A program made the position numbers and the translations under genes. DNA of 64,000 nt, taken from positions 3,921,113 to 3,985,112 of the forward strand of contig NZ_CP025430.1 in the NCBI RefSeq assembly GCF_002847445.1, given 5' to 3'. Numbering within the stretch: position 1 is the stretch's first letter; every line of letters begins with the position of its first letter. Below the pieces are notes generated by a model. It searched no databases. It saw only the letters and a program-made list of their open reading frames with translations, and was not told where the DNA came from. This document shows, piece after piece, positions 10,426-18,854 of the stretch. Source of the DNA: Paracoccus zhejiangensis. GTDB taxonomy: Bacteria; Pseudomonadota; Alphaproteobacteria; Rhodobacterales; Rhodobacteraceae.

Positions 10426-10450
10426 GGCCCGAAGGCTAGGCTTTCGGGCC
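10426..10450 (+). promoter_or_regulatory. Leader hairpin upstream of rpsM
   Basis: GGCCCGAAGGC (10426-10436) pairs with GCTTTCGGGCC (10440-10450), an 11-bp stem with one G-T pair and a TAG triloop, about 58 bp before the rpsM start. There is no T-run, so it is not an obvious terminator. In this position, upstream of the alpha operon, it could take part in ribosomal-protein autoregulation; that role is inferred only. Confidence 0.45.
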
Positions 10451-10507
10451 CTTCGTTGTGAAAAAAGGTTCCGGTGCTACGGAACCGCAACCAGGAAGGA
10501 CAAACGC

Positions 10508-10876
10508 GTGGCTCGTATTGCTGGCGTCAATATTCCGACGGGGAAACGTGTCCCCATCGCACTGACTTACATTCACGGGATCGGCCCGATGTATGCCACC
10601 CAGATCGTGGAAGCGGTCGGCATCGATCCGACCCGCCGCGTCAACGACCTGTCGGATGCCGAGGTTCTGGCCATCCGCGAATACATCGACGCGAACCTGA
10701 CCGTCGAAGGCGACCTGCGCCGCGAAGTGCAGATGAACATCAAGCGCCTGATGGACCTCGGTTCCTATCGTGGCTTGCGCCACCGCCGCAACCTGCCGGT
10801 TCGTGGCCAGCGCACCCACACCAATGCCCGCACCCGCAAGGGCCCGGCGAAGCCGATCGCCGGCAAGAAGAAGTAA
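10508..10876 (+). CDS. rpsM: 30S ribosomal protein S13
   Basis: 122 residues from a GTG start at 10508, with AGGAAGGA at 10493-10500; the frame is open further upstream but family proteins begin (M)[14 protein letters not shown]. Conserved parts are [13 protein letters not shown], the Arg-rich [16 protein letters not shown] and the basic tail [17 protein letters not shown] that contacts the tRNA P site. First gene of the alpha operon here. Confidence 0.97.
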   Translation: MARIAGVNIPTGKRVPIALTYIHGIGPMYATQIVEAVGIDPTRRVNDLSDAEVLAIREYIDANLTVEGDLRREVQMNIKRLMDLGSYRGLRHRRNLPVRGQRTHTNARTRKGPAKPIAGKKK

Positions 10877-10888
10877 GGGGGCAGCATC

Positions 10889-11278
10889 ATGGCACGCGAT
10901 ACTCGTCGTACGAAGAAGAAGGTTTCCAAGAACATCGCCACCGGCGTTGCTCATGTGAACTCGTCGTTCAACAACACCAAGATCCTGATCTCGGACGTGC
11001 AGGGCAATGCGATCTCGTGGTCGTCGGCTGGCACCATGGGCTTCAAGGGCTCGCGCAAATCGACCCCCTATGCCGCGCAGATGGCCGCAGAAGACGCGGG
11101 CAAGAAGGCACAGGAACACGGCGTCCGCACGCTGGAAGTCGAAGTTCAGGGTCCGGGCTCGGGTCGTGAATCGGCTCTGCGCGCACTGGCCGCTGTCGGG
11201 TTCAACATCACGGCAATCCGTGACGTCACCCCGATCGCCCATAACGGCTGCCGCCCGCCCAAGCGCCGCCGCGTCTGA
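10889..11278 (+). CDS. rpsK: 30S ribosomal protein S11
   Basis: 129 residues. Family signatures [26 protein letters not shown], and the C-terminal [19 protein letters not shown], are intact. S11 lies on the platform of the small subunit near the Shine-Dalgarno helix. The gene starts 12 bp after rpsM and is clearly cotranscribed with it. Confidence 0.97.
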   Translation: MARDTRRTKKKVSKNIATGVAHVNSSFNNTKILISDVQGNAISWSSAGTMGFKGSRKSTPYAAQMAAEDAGKKAQEHGVRTLEVEVQGPGSGRESALRALAAVGFNITAIRDVTPIAHNGCRPPKRRRV

Positions 11279-11300
11279 TCGCAGACAGTAATTCACCGGG

Positions 11301-11320
11301 CCGCGCGTTTCGACGCGCGG
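11301..11320 (+). promoter_or_regulatory. Hairpin in the rpsK-rpoA gap
   Basis: CCGCGCG (11301-11307) pairs perfectly with CGCGCGG (11314-11320) around TTTCGA. A loose T-rich tract (TTCGGGCATTTTCGTTT) follows. It may cause partial termination or processing that adjusts rpoA output relative to the ribosomal genes. Confidence 0.45.
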
Positions 11321-11395
11321 TTCGGGCATTTTCGTTTCAACCTCGGGCGTTCCCGGCCTTGGTCATGGGCAGGGGACAAGTATGGAGGCACTCGC

Positions 11396-12412
11396 ATGAT
11401 CCACAAAAACTGGGCAGAGCTGATCAAGCCGACGCAGCTGGACGTGAAGCCGGGCGCCGACGCGACCCGCAGCGCTACTGTCGTCGCCGAACCGCTGGAG
11501 CGTGGCTTTGGCCTGACCCTTGGCAACGCGCTGCGCCGCGTGCTGATGTCGTCGCTGCAGGGCGCCGCCATCACCAGCGTGCAGATCGACAATGTGCTGC
11601 ATGAATTCTCGTCGGTCGCCGGCGTCCGCGAGGACGTGACCGACATCGTCCTGAACCTGAAGGGCGTGACCCTGAAGATGGATGTGGACGGCCCCAAGCG
11701 CCTGACCCTGACCGCCAAAGGTCCGGGCGAGGTCAAGGCTGGCGACATCCAGGAAACCGCCGGCATCACCATCCTGAACCGCGACCATGTCATCTGCCAT
11801 CTGGATGACGGGGCCGAGGTCTCGATGGAACTGACCGTTGCCAATGGCAAAGGCTATGTCGCCGCCGACAAGAACCGTCCCGAGGATGCGCCCATCGGCC
11901 TGATCCCGATCGACGCCATCTTCTCGCCGGTCAAGCGCGTCAGCTATGAAGTCACGCCCACCCGCGAGGGCCAGGTGCTGGACTATGACAAGCTGACGAT
12001 GAAGGTCGATACCGATGGTTCGCTGACCCCGGACGACGCCGTGGCCTATGCCGCGCGCATCATCCAGGACCAGCTGTCGGTCTTCGTGAACTTCGAAGAG
12101 CCCGAGGCCGCTCGCTCGCAAGCCGATGATGACGGCCTGGAATTCGATCCGCGCCTGCTGAAGAAGGTGGACGAGCTGGAACTGTCGGTGCGTTCGGCCA
12201 ACTGCCTGAAGAACGACAACATCGTCTATATCGGCGACCTGATCCAGAAGACGGAAGCCGAGATGCTGCGCACCCCGAACTTCGGCCGCAAGTCGCTGAA
12301 CGAGATCAAGGAAGTGCTGTCCGGCATGGGCCTGCACCTTGGCATGGATGTCGTGGACTGGCCGCCGGAGAACATCGAAGACCTGGCCAAGCGCTTCGAC
12401 GACCAATTCTGA
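11396..12412 (+). CDS. rpoA: RNA polymerase alpha subunit
   Basis: 338 residues. The N-terminal dimerisation domain ([28 protein letters not shown] split over residues 30-60) and the C-terminal DNA/activator-binding domain ([22 protein letters not shown], then [10 protein letters not shown]) are complete. It forms the assembly platform of RNA polymerase. It lies between rpsK and rplQ, as in most Proteobacteria; rpsD is absent from this block, as usual for alphaproteobacteria. Confidence 0.97.
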   Translation: MIHKNWAELIKPTQLDVKPGADATRSATVVAEPLERGFGLTLGNALRRVLMSSLQGAAITSVQIDNVLHEFSSVAGVREDVTDIVLNLKGVTLKMDVDGPKRLTLTAKGPGEVKAGDIQETAGITILNRDHVICHLDDGAEVSMELTVANGKGYVAADKNRPEDAPIGLIPIDAIFSPVKRVSYEVTPTREGQVLDYDKLTMKVDTDGSLTPDDAVAYAARIIQDQLSVFVNFEEPEAARSQADDDGLEFDPRLLKKVDELELSVRSANCLKNDNIVYIGDLIQKTEAEMLRTPNFGRKSLNEIKEVLSGMGLHLGMDVVDWPPENIEDLAKRFDDQF

Positions 12413-12525
12413 TTCTGGCCGGGGCGGTCATGCCGCCCCGCCGAACCCCGGGCATCCCGCCCCAAGGAGAGCGGCCCGCACGCATGGGCTGCCAGACAAA
12501 GCAAAAGACGTAAAAGGAGACCATC

Positions 12526-12951
12526 ATGCGTCACGCACGTGGCTATCGCCGCCTCAACCGCACCCACGAACACCGCAAGGCGCTGTTCGCCAACATGGCC
12601 GGCTCGCTGATCGAGCACGAGCAGATCAAGACCACGCTTCCGAAAGCCAAGGAACTGCGTCCGATCGTCGAGAAGCTGATCACGCTGGCCAAGCGCGGCG
12701 ACCTGCACGCTCGCCGTCAGGCCGATGCGCAGCTGAAGCAGGATCAGCACGTCGCCAAGCTGTTCGAGGTGCTGGGCGCCCGCTACAAGGACCGTCAGGG
12801 TGGCTATGTCCGCATCCTGAAGGCCGGCTTCCGCTATGGCGACATGGCGCCGATGGCGATCATCGAACTGGTCGACCGTGACCCGGCCGCCAAAGGCGCT
12901 GCCGATCACGCGCGCACCGAGGCCGAATCGCAGGCCGACGCCGAAGCCTGA
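12526..12951 (+). CDS. rplQ: 50S ribosomal protein L17
   Basis: 141 residues. [20 protein letters not shown] is the invariant N-terminus and [20 protein letters not shown] is the second conserved block. The C-terminal tail ([21 protein letters not shown]) is an acidic, low-complexity extension beyond the roughly 120-residue core, common in alphaproteobacteria. It ends the alpha operon and is followed by a strong terminator. Confidence 0.96.
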   Translation: MRHARGYRRLNRTHEHRKALFANMAGSLIEHEQIKTTLPKAKELRPIVEKLITLAKRGDLHARRQADAQLKQDQHVAKLFEVLGARYKDRQGGYVRILKAGFRYGDMAPMAIIELVDRDPAAKGAADHARTEAESQADAEA

Positions 12952-12970
12952 TCGCTTCGCCAGACCTGAA

Positions 12971-13003
12971 AAGACCCCGCAGCTTCGCTGGCGGGGTCTT
13001 TTT
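12971..13003 (+). terminator. Strong terminator after rplQ
   Basis: AAGACCCCGC (12971-12980) pairs perfectly with GCGGGGTCTT (12991-13000), with a small inner AGC/GCT helix, and the T-run continues to 13003. It closes the ribosomal-protein/rpoA operon. Confidence 0.9.
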
Positions 13004-13048
13004 ATGACGGAACGTCACGACAGCGGTCAGAACCGCCCAGCCACCTAA

Positions 13049-13068
13049 ACCTGCAGTTGCTGCAACGT
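13049..13068. promoter_or_regulatory. Candidate lux-box-like inverted repeat upstream of luxR
   Basis: ACCTGCAGTTGCTGCAACGT contains perfect arms TGCAG-TTG-CTGCA and agrees with the classical 20-bp lux box at 11 of 20 positions. It lies about 158 bp before the luxR start, farther than usual. I see no better box in the 66-bp luxR-luxI gap. The region between (13070-13225) is AT-rich, with TACAAT at 13206-13211 as a possible -10. Confidence 0.25.
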
Positions 13069-13225
13069 TTGCTGGATCTTGGCAGAAATGCGACGCGAGA
13101 TTATCTGAGGTGCTGAACAGAATTCTCTGGTAAGTCGTTGAAGCCTTGTTAACCTTTCTGGTGTACAGACTTCATCGAGGCTAATTTAGCGTTGCACAGA
13201 AAACTTACAATTTGTCTAAAAGGTT

Positions 13226-13837
13226 ATGTCTCCAAGAGCTGATATCAACGCCGCGTTGCGAACGCTTAACCGTCTGACACCCGTCGGGTATTTTGTCGGA
13301 CTGCACATCCGTTTTGCTGCGCCGCTGATGCAGTTCCAGACATATCCGGAAGAATGGTCCGAATTCTATTCCTCGAACGGATACGCCTTGCGGGACCCGA
13401 CAATCGCCTGGGGATTGTCGACCACGGGCGCCTGTCGCTGGTCCAACCTGCCGGTGCCCGATCCGTTCAGCATCCTGAAGGATGCGGCGGATCATGGCCT
13501 GGTCTACGGCCTGACCACCTCTTACGGGGTGATCGCCTCGCGCACCATCGCCAGCTTTGCGCGCGATGACCGCGAGTTTACGGATGACGAGATTCTGGAA
13601 ATCTCGGCCACGATACGTCGGCTCCATGCTATCACGGAGCCGCCGGCGAGCCTGACGAAGGCTCAGAAAGAGGCCCTTCGGTGTATTGCGGAGGGCGATC
13701 GTCACGCAGCAGCGGCCGCCAAGCTTGGCATCACTGAAAGCGCGTTCAAGGCGAGGCTGATCTCGGTTCGGGAAAGACTGATGGCCCGGACCACGGCCGA
13801 GGCGCTTCAGCGAGCCAAAGAATACCGTCTGTTGTAG
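13226..13837 (+). CDS. LuxR-family acyl-homoserine-lactone-responsive regulator
   Basis: 203 residues from ATG 13226 with AAAAGG upstream. Residues about 15-140 resemble the autoinducer-binding domain: YPEEWSEFYSSNGYALRDPT, then GLSTTGACRWSNL; the W, Y and D positions typical of AHL binding are present. The C-terminal GerE-type helix-turn-helix is LTKAQKEALRCIAEGDRHAA, then AKLGITESAFKARL; it lacks the usual Glu after LT-x-R. It is shorter than typical LuxR (about 240). Adjacent to a luxI gene, so it should read that signal. Confidence 0.85.
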   Translation: MSPRADINAALRTLNRLTPVGYFVGLHIRFAAPLMQFQTYPEEWSEFYSSNGYALRDPTIAWGLSTTGACRWSNLPVPDPFSILKDAADHGLVYGLTTSYGVIASRTIASFARDDREFTDDEILEISATIRRLHAITEPPASLTKAQKEALRCIAEGDRHAAAAAKLGITESAFKARLISVRERLMARTTAEALQRAKEYRLL

Positions 13838-13903
13838 GGGGATCGTCCATGAGGGACCGCAAGAAACCGGAGAAGGCTGCCCTCAACCCCAGGAGTTGTA
13901 ACC

Positions 13904-14494
13904 ATGCAGACGACGACACTTTCATTCTCCAATATCCACAACCACGGTGAGCTTTTCGCCAATCTTTTCCGGGCCCGCCGCCAGAGTTTCATCGTTCAGA
14001 AAAACTGGGACCTGCCCGAAGCAGAGGGGATGGAGTTCGACCAGTATGACACCCCGCAAAGCCGCTGGGTGGCGATCCATGATCTGGGCCAGGTCATGGC
14101 CGGTTTTCGCCTGACGCCGACCACGGCGCGCTGCGGCATTTATTCCTACATGATTCGCGACGCCCAGCAGGGCATTCTGGGCGGCACCATCCCGCAAGAG
14201 CTTCTCTATGGTGATGCGCCGCAGGACCCGAATGTCTGGGAATGCACTCGGGTCTTCGTCAGCCACACGATCCCGCAGCAATACCGTCGCACGGTTCACA
14301 AGCAGATGGTCGACGCGATGACCGTCACCGCGCGCGAACTGGGCGCGACCAAGCTGATCGCGCTGACCGCTGGCAACTGGTCGCGCTGGTATGGCCGCTG
14401 CGGTCTCGAGGCCGAGGCGATCGGGCCGATGCTGACCATCGACGATGGCAAGTTCCAGTGTGTCTCGATCAACCTGGCGGCCAAGCTGCACTAG
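13904..14494 (+). CDS. LuxI-family acyl-homoserine-lactone synthase
   Basis: 196 residues with AGGAG 10 nt upstream of ATG 13904. Conserved LuxI residues are all present: RARRQSFIVQKNWDLP (Arg, Phe, Trp), GMEFDQYDTP (Glu, Asp, Asp), VMAGFRL (Arg) and WECTRVFV (Glu, Arg). It joins S-adenosylmethionine and an acyl-ACP to give an AHL. Paracoccus homologues are known for long-chain (C16) signals; chain length cannot be read from sequence here. Encoded 66 bp downstream of its likely receptor in the same direction. Confidence 0.9.
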   Translation: MQTTTLSFSNIHNHGELFANLFRARRQSFIVQKNWDLPEAEGMEFDQYDTPQSRWVAIHDLGQVMAGFRLTPTTARCGIYSYMIRDAQQGILGGTIPQELLYGDAPQDPNVWECTRVFVSHTIPQQYRRTVHKQMVDAMTVTARELGATKLIALTAGNWSRWYGRCGLEAEAIGPMLTIDDGKFQCVSINLAAKLH

Positions 14495-14563
14495 GCAGGG
14501 CGCATCATCTTTGCGCTTCTGGGGATAACAATGTCGCGGCGACGTGATTAGATCACTCTCGCC

Positions 14564-15880
14564 ATGACAGACCTGTTTGACACCATGCCCGAGTCGGGGC
14601 GCGCAGAACCCTCTCTGCCGCGCCCGCTCGCCGATCGTATCCGGCCCGCCCGGCTGTCCGAGGTGATCGGTCAGGACCAGGTGCTGGGTCCTGATGGCCC
14701 CCTCGGGGCGATGCTTGCCGCGCACAGCCTGTCCTCGCTGATCCTCTGGGGACCGCCCGGGGTCGGCAAGACCACCATTGCCCGGCTTCTGGCCGATGCG
14801 ACCGATCTGGCCTTCGTCCAGATCAGCGCGATCTTTTCCGGCGTGCCGGAACTGCGCAAGGTCTTTGATGCCGCCAAGCTGCGCCGCCAGCAGGGGCGGG
14901 GGACGCTGCTGTTCGTGGACGAGATCCACCGATTCAACAAGGCGCAGCAGGACGGCTTCCTGCCGCATATGGAGGATGGCACCATCCTTCTGGTCGGCGC
15001 GACCACCGAGAACCCCTCGTTCGAGCTGAATGCCGCGTTGATGTCGCGCGCGCAGATCATCGTGCTGAAGCGGCTGGAGTTGTCGGACCTCGAGCGTATG
15101 GCGCAGCGGGCCGAGGCGGAACTGGGCCGCAAGCTGCCGCTGACCGGCGAGGCACGCGAGGCGCTGTTGGAAATGGCCGATGGCGATGGCCGCGCCTGTC
15201 TGAACCTGATCGAGCAGGTGGCGGCCTGGAAGGTCGAGGGCAAGCTGGGCACCGACGCGCTGGCGCAGCGGTTGATGCGGCGGGCGGCCAAGTATGACAA
15301 ATCCGGGGACGAGCATTACAACCTGATTTCGGCGCTGCACAAATCGGTGCGCGGCTCCGACCCCGATGCCGCGCTTTACTGGTTCGCCCGGATGCTTGAG
15401 GGCGGCGAGGACCCGCGCTATCTCGCCCGCCGGCTGACCCGCATGGCGGTCGAGGATATTGGTCTGGCCGATCCGGCGGCGCAGCGCCATTGCCTCGACG
15501 CCTGGTCGCTTTACGAACGCCTCGGCAGTCCCGAGGGCGAGCTGGCGCTGGCGCAGGCGGTGATCTATCTGGCGCTGGCGCCGAAATCCAACGCCGGTTA
15601 CGTCGCCTACAAGGGCGCGCGGGCCGAGGCGCGGCGCACCGGCAGCCTGATGCCGCCAGCCCATATCCTGAACGCGCCCACGAAGATGATGAAGGATCAG
15701 GGCTATGGCGCCGGCTATGCCTATGACCATGATGCCGAGGACGGGTTCTCGGGGCAGAACTATTTCCCCGACGGGATGAAGCGGCCGGTCCTCTACAGCC
15801 CGGTCGAACGCGGCTTCGAGCGCGAGTTGAAGAAGCGGCTCGACTGGTTCGTGGCGCAGCGGCTGAAGCGCGGCGGTTGA
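14564..15880 (+). CDS. rarA: Replication-associated recombination protein A (AAA ATPase)
   Basis: 438 residues. Opening LADRIRPARLSEVIGQDQVLG is diagnostic, with Walker A GPPGVGKTT, Walker B LLFVDEIHRFNKAQQD, sensor 1 VGATTENPSF, and the C-terminal clamp-loader-like tetramerisation domain (PKSNAGYVAYKGAR). It acts at stalled replication forks and DNA ends. It stands between luxI and crcB without obvious operon partners; no clear ribosome site precedes ATG 14564. Confidence 0.95.
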   Translation: MTDLFDTMPESGRAEPSLPRPLADRIRPARLSEVIGQDQVLGPDGPLGAMLAAHSLSSLILWGPPGVGKTTIARLLADATDLAFVQISAIFSGVPELRKVFDAAKLRRQQGRGTLLFVDEIHRFNKAQQDGFLPHMEDGTILLVGATTENPSFELNAALMSRAQIIVLKRLELSDLERMAQRAEAELGRKLPLTGEAREALLEMADGDGRACLNLIEQVAAWKVEGKLGTDALAQRLMRRAAKYDKSGDEHYNLISALHKSVRGSDPDAALYWFARMLEGGEDPRYLARRLTRMAVEDIGLADPAAQRHCLDAWSLYERLGSPEGELALAQAVIYLALAPKSNAGYVAYKGARAEARRTGSLMPPAHILNAPTKMMKDQGYGAGYAYDHDAEDGFSGQNYFPDGMKRPVLYSPVERGFERELKKRLDWFVAQRLKRGG

Positions 15881-15911
15881 CTTTACCCGGCCCTGCGCAG
15901 AGGAACGCGCC

Positions 15912-16286
15912 ATGATGAACCCATTCCTGCAAGTCGCCCTTGGCGGGGCCGTCGGCGCCACCGCGCGCTATGCCACCTATCGGATGCTGGCCGTCCACGG
16001 GCCGGGCTTTCCCGTCGCTACCGTCGTGGTCAATGTCGCGGGCAGCCTTGTCATGGGCCTTCTTGCCGCGCTGATGGCGCATCGGATCGGCAATGACTGG
16101 GCGCCGCTGCTGCTGACCGGGGTGCTGGGCGGTTTCACCACCTTCTCGGCCTTCTCGCTGGATGCGTTGACGCTGTGGGAACGCGGACAGGTGGTCGGCG
16201 CGGCCACCTATGTCATCGGTTCGGTGCTGCTGTCGCTGGTGGCGGTGATTGCCGGATTGGCGCTTGGACGGGGGCTTTGGGCATGA
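15912..16286 (+). CDS. crcB: Fluoride channel CrcB/Fluc
   Basis: 124 residues with four membrane helices. Signature residues are GGAVGATARY at the N-terminus, VNVAGSLVMG (pore Asn) and GVLGGFTTFSAFSLD (TTFS track). The dual-topology dimer exports fluoride. AGAGGAA precedes the paired ATG codons at 15912 and 15915. Its stop overlaps the rluC-like start (ATGA), so it heads a translationally coupled chain. No fluoride riboswitch is evident in the 31-bp gap upstream. Confidence 0.92.
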   Translation: MMNPFLQVALGGAVGATARYATYRMLAVHGPGFPVATVVVNVAGSLVMGLLAALMAHRIGNDWAPLLLTGVLGGFTTFSAFSLDALTLWERGQVVGAATYVIGSVLLSLVAVIAGLALGRGLWA

Positions 16287-17332
16287 GCGGCGTGCAGTTG
16301 ATTCGCATTGGCGCGGATGAAGGCGATCAGCGGCTGGACCGCTGGCTGAAGAAGAAGTTCCCGCAACTGACCCAGGGCGCCGTCGAAAAGATGTGCCGCA
16401 AGGGCGAGCTGCGGGTAGATGGCGGGCGGGTCAAGGCCAATGCCCGGATCGAGGCTGGGCAAGAGATCCGCGTGCCGCCGATCCCCGATGCCGTGCCCGA
16501 GTTGCTGAAACCCTCGGGTCCGCGGGTCTCGGCCAGCGATGAAGAGATGATCCAGGCGGCGGTGCTGTGGAAGGATCAGCACATCATCGCCCTGAACAAG
16601 CCGCCGGGGCTGCCCAGCCAGGGCGGCAGCGGGCAGGGCGATCGCCATGTCGATGGCCTCAGCGAGGCGCTGAAATTTGGCTACAAGGACCGACCGAAGC
16701 TGGTGCACCGGCTGGACAAGGATACGTCGGGCGTGCTGCTGCTGGCACGGACCGACCGCGTCGCGCGGGCGCTGTCGGAGGCGTTCCGGTCGCGCACCAC
16801 ACGCAAGATCTACTGGGCAGCGGTGGCCGGCGTGCCCAGCCCGCGCAAGGGCACCATCCGTTACGGTCTGGTGAAGGCGCCGGGTCATGGCCGCGGCGGC
16901 GAGGGCGAGAAGATGATGGCGGTTCATCCGCGCGACATCGACGCGACCGAAGGTGCCAAGCGCGCAACCACCGATTACGCGGTGATCGAGGGGCTTGGCG
17001 GCCGGGTCAGCTGGGCCGCGCTTGTGCCGATCACCGGGCGCACCCATCAGCTGCGCGCACATATGGCGGAACTGGGCCATCCGATTGTCGGAGACGGCAA
17101 ATATGGTGGCTCGGGGCAGGAGAACCTGGGCGATGGCTGGGGCGCGCAACTGGGCGGAGAGATCAGCCGCAAGCTGCACCTGCACGCCCGTAGCCTCAGC
17201 TTTGACCACCCGATCACCGGCGAGCGCATCACCGTGACCGCGCCTCTGCCCGATCACATGAAGCGGACGTGGAAGACCCTTGGCTGGGCCGAGGGCGACG
17301 CTCCCGCCGATCCCTTCGAGGACGAGGCATGA
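16283..17332 (+). CDS. rluC: 23S rRNA pseudouridine synthase, RluC/RluD family
   Basis: 349 residues from ATG 16283, which overlaps the crcB stop by 4 bp. An S4 RNA-binding domain (RLDRWLKKKFPQLTQGAVEK, then GELRVDGGRVKANARIEAG) precedes the catalytic domain: HRLDKDTSGVLLLAR with the catalytic Asp, and GRTHQLRAHMAELGHPIVGD. It isomerises uridines of 23S rRNA to pseudouridine. RluC versus RluD cannot be decided firmly; synteny with an HAD phosphatase favours RluC. Confidence 0.88.
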   Translation: MSGVQLIRIGADEGDQRLDRWLKKKFPQLTQGAVEKMCRKGELRVDGGRVKANARIEAGQEIRVPPIPDAVPELLKPSGPRVSASDEEMIQAAVLWKDQHIIALNKPPGLPSQGGSGQGDRHVDGLSEALKFGYKDRPKLVHRLDKDTSGVLLLARTDRVARALSEAFRSRTTRKIYWAAVAGVPSPRKGTIRYGLVKAPGHGRGGEGEKMMAVHPRDIDATEGAKRATTDYAVIEGLGGRVSWAALVPITGRTHQLRAHMAELGHPIVGDGKYGGSGQENLGDGWGAQLGGEISRKLHLHARSLSFDHPITGERITVTAPLPDHMKRTWKTLGWAEGDAPADPFEDEA

Positions 17333-17985
17333 AGCTGTTCATCTTCGACGTGGACGGAACGCTGGTCGACAGCCAGCACCATATCCACGGGGCGATGACC
17401 CATGCTTTCGAGGCGGTGGGCCTGCCGCCGCTTCCGCTGTCGCAGGTGCTGCAGATCGTCGGCCTGTCGCTGCCCGTGGCCATCGCCCGGCTGGTGCCCG
17501 AGGCCGATGCGGCGACGCAGGACCGGCTGGTCGCCGAGTACAAGAACGCCTTCAACGTCGCCCGGCTGCGCGAGCCCGCGCCGCTTTACCCCGGCGCGCG
17601 CGACTGTCTCGACGCGCTGGCCGGTCGCGACGACTGGGTGCTGGCCGTGGCCACCGGCAAGTCGCGCCGGGGGCTGGACGCGATGATCGAGGCGCATGGC
17701 CTGCAGGGCATGTTCGCCAGCCTGCAGACCGCCGACGGCCACCCCTCGAAACCGCATCCCTCGATGGTGCTGGCGGCGCTGGACGAGACCGGCGCGGTGG
17801 CGGCTGACGCGGTGATGATCGGCGATACCAGCTTTGACATCGAGATGGGCCGCGCGGCTGGCGTGACCGCTTACGGCGTCGATTGGGGCTATCACGACAG
17901 CGCCGCGCTGCGCGGGGCAGGGGCGCAGGACGTGGCGCAGGATTTCGCGGGGCTGACCCGCCAGTTGCAGGGATGGGCGGCATGA
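17329..17985 (+). CDS. HAD-superfamily phosphatase (Gph-like)
   Basis: 218 residues, starting in an ATGA overlap with rluC. HAD motifs: I IFDVDGTLVDS (nucleophile and acid Asp), II VLAVATGKSRRG, III Lys in HPSKPHPSM, IV MIGDTSFDIEMGRAAG. A helical cap 1 domain lies between motifs I and II, as in phosphoglycolate phosphatase. The substrate is unknown; phosphoglycolate or small metabolite repair is likely. Confidence 0.9.
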   Translation: MKLFIFDVDGTLVDSQHHIHGAMTHAFEAVGLPPLPLSQVLQIVGLSLPVAIARLVPEADAATQDRLVAEYKNAFNVARLREPAPLYPGARDCLDALAGRDDWVLAVATGKSRRGLDAMIEAHGLQGMFASLQTADGHPSKPHPSMVLAALDETGAVAADAVMIGDTSFDIEMGRAAGVTAYGVDWGYHDSAALRGAGAQDVAQDFAGLTRQLQGWAA

Positions 17986-18695
17986 CCGAGTGGAAGGCGC
18001 GGCGATTCTGGAAACAGGCGACGGTGCGCGATACCGGCGCGGGCTGGGAGGTTCTGCTGGACGAGAAACCCCTGCGCACGCCGGGCAAGCTGCCGCTGCT
18101 TCTGCCGACCGAGGCGCTGGCCCGCGCCATCGCGGCGGAATGGGACGCGCAGACCGATGTGATCGACCCGACAGTGATGCCGCTGACCCGCGCCGCCAAT
18201 TCCGCCATCGAGAAGGTCACGCCGCAATTCGACGCCGTGGCCGACATGCTGGGCGATTACGGCGGCACCGATCTGCTCTGCTATCGCGCCACCGAACCCG
18301 AGGAACTGATCGCCACGCAGGCGCGTGACTGGGACCCGCTGATCGACTGGTCGGCCACCCATCTGCGCGCGCCCCTGCGGCTGGCCCAGGGGGTGATCCC
18401 GGTGGCGCAGGACCCTGAGGCTGTGGCGCGGCTGCGCGCGCGGGTCGCGACGCTGGATGCCTTTGGCCTGACCGCGCTGCATGATCTGGTCACATTGCCC
18501 GGCTCGCTGATCCTCGGCCTCGCGGTGCTGGAAGGTCGGCTGACCGCCGATCAGGCCTTCGCGCTGTCGCGTCTGGACGAAGAGTTTCAGGCCGGTCGCT
18601 GGGGACGCGACGAGGAAGCAGACACTGCCGCCGAAAACCGCAGGCAGGCCATGCTGGCGGCAGAACGCTTCTGGAAGCTGTCGCGCCAGGGTTGA
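17982..18695 (+). CDS. ATP12-family F1-ATPase assembly chaperone
   Basis: 237 residues, again starting in an ATGA overlap. The family pattern is clear: KARRFWKQATV at the start, VLLDEKPLRTPGKLPLLLPT, EWDAQTDVIDPTVMPLTRAANSAI and LLCYRATEPEELIATQARDWDPL. ATP12 proteins chaperone the alpha subunit of F1-ATPase and are found in mitochondria and alphaproteobacteria, which supports the taxonomic call. Last gene of the crcB chain. Confidence 0.92.
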   Translation: MTEWKARRFWKQATVRDTGAGWEVLLDEKPLRTPGKLPLLLPTEALARAIAAEWDAQTDVIDPTVMPLTRAANSAIEKVTPQFDAVADMLGDYGGTDLLCYRATEPEELIATQARDWDPLIDWSATHLRAPLRLAQGVIPVAQDPEAVARLRARVATLDAFGLTALHDLVTLPGSLILGLAVLEGRLTADQAFALSRLDEEFQAGRWGRDEEADTAAENRRQAMLAAERFWKLSRQG

Positions 18696-18723
18696 CGCAA
18701 CGCGGCGTTCCCCTGCTTCTTCC

Positions 18724-18751
18724 TTGACGGATGGGCATGTATCGGCACAAT
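18724..18751 (+). promoter_or_regulatory. Possible sigma70 promoter of the aap operon
   Basis: TTGACG (18724-18729) and CACAAT (18746-18751) with 16-bp spacing lie about 104 bp before the aapJ start in the 159-bp gap after the ATP12 gene. The -10 match is only fair. Confidence 0.3.
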
Positions 18752-18854
18752 GCCGCCTATTGGGCTGTGCTTGGTGCCTCTTCGAGACCCGGCAAAGCCT
18801 CATGCCGACCGCGGGTGCGTGACTGTGCCCCGGTCAACCAACAGTGAGGAAAAC

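Noticed and set aside
15881..15911. Fluoride riboswitch before crcB
   Set aside because: The gap is only 31 bp and contains just a ribosome site, too short for the crcB aptamer.
13922..15961. 679-codon minus-strand frame over luxI and rarA
   Set aside because: Antisense to two genes with complete catalytic motifs; no ribosome site or domain.
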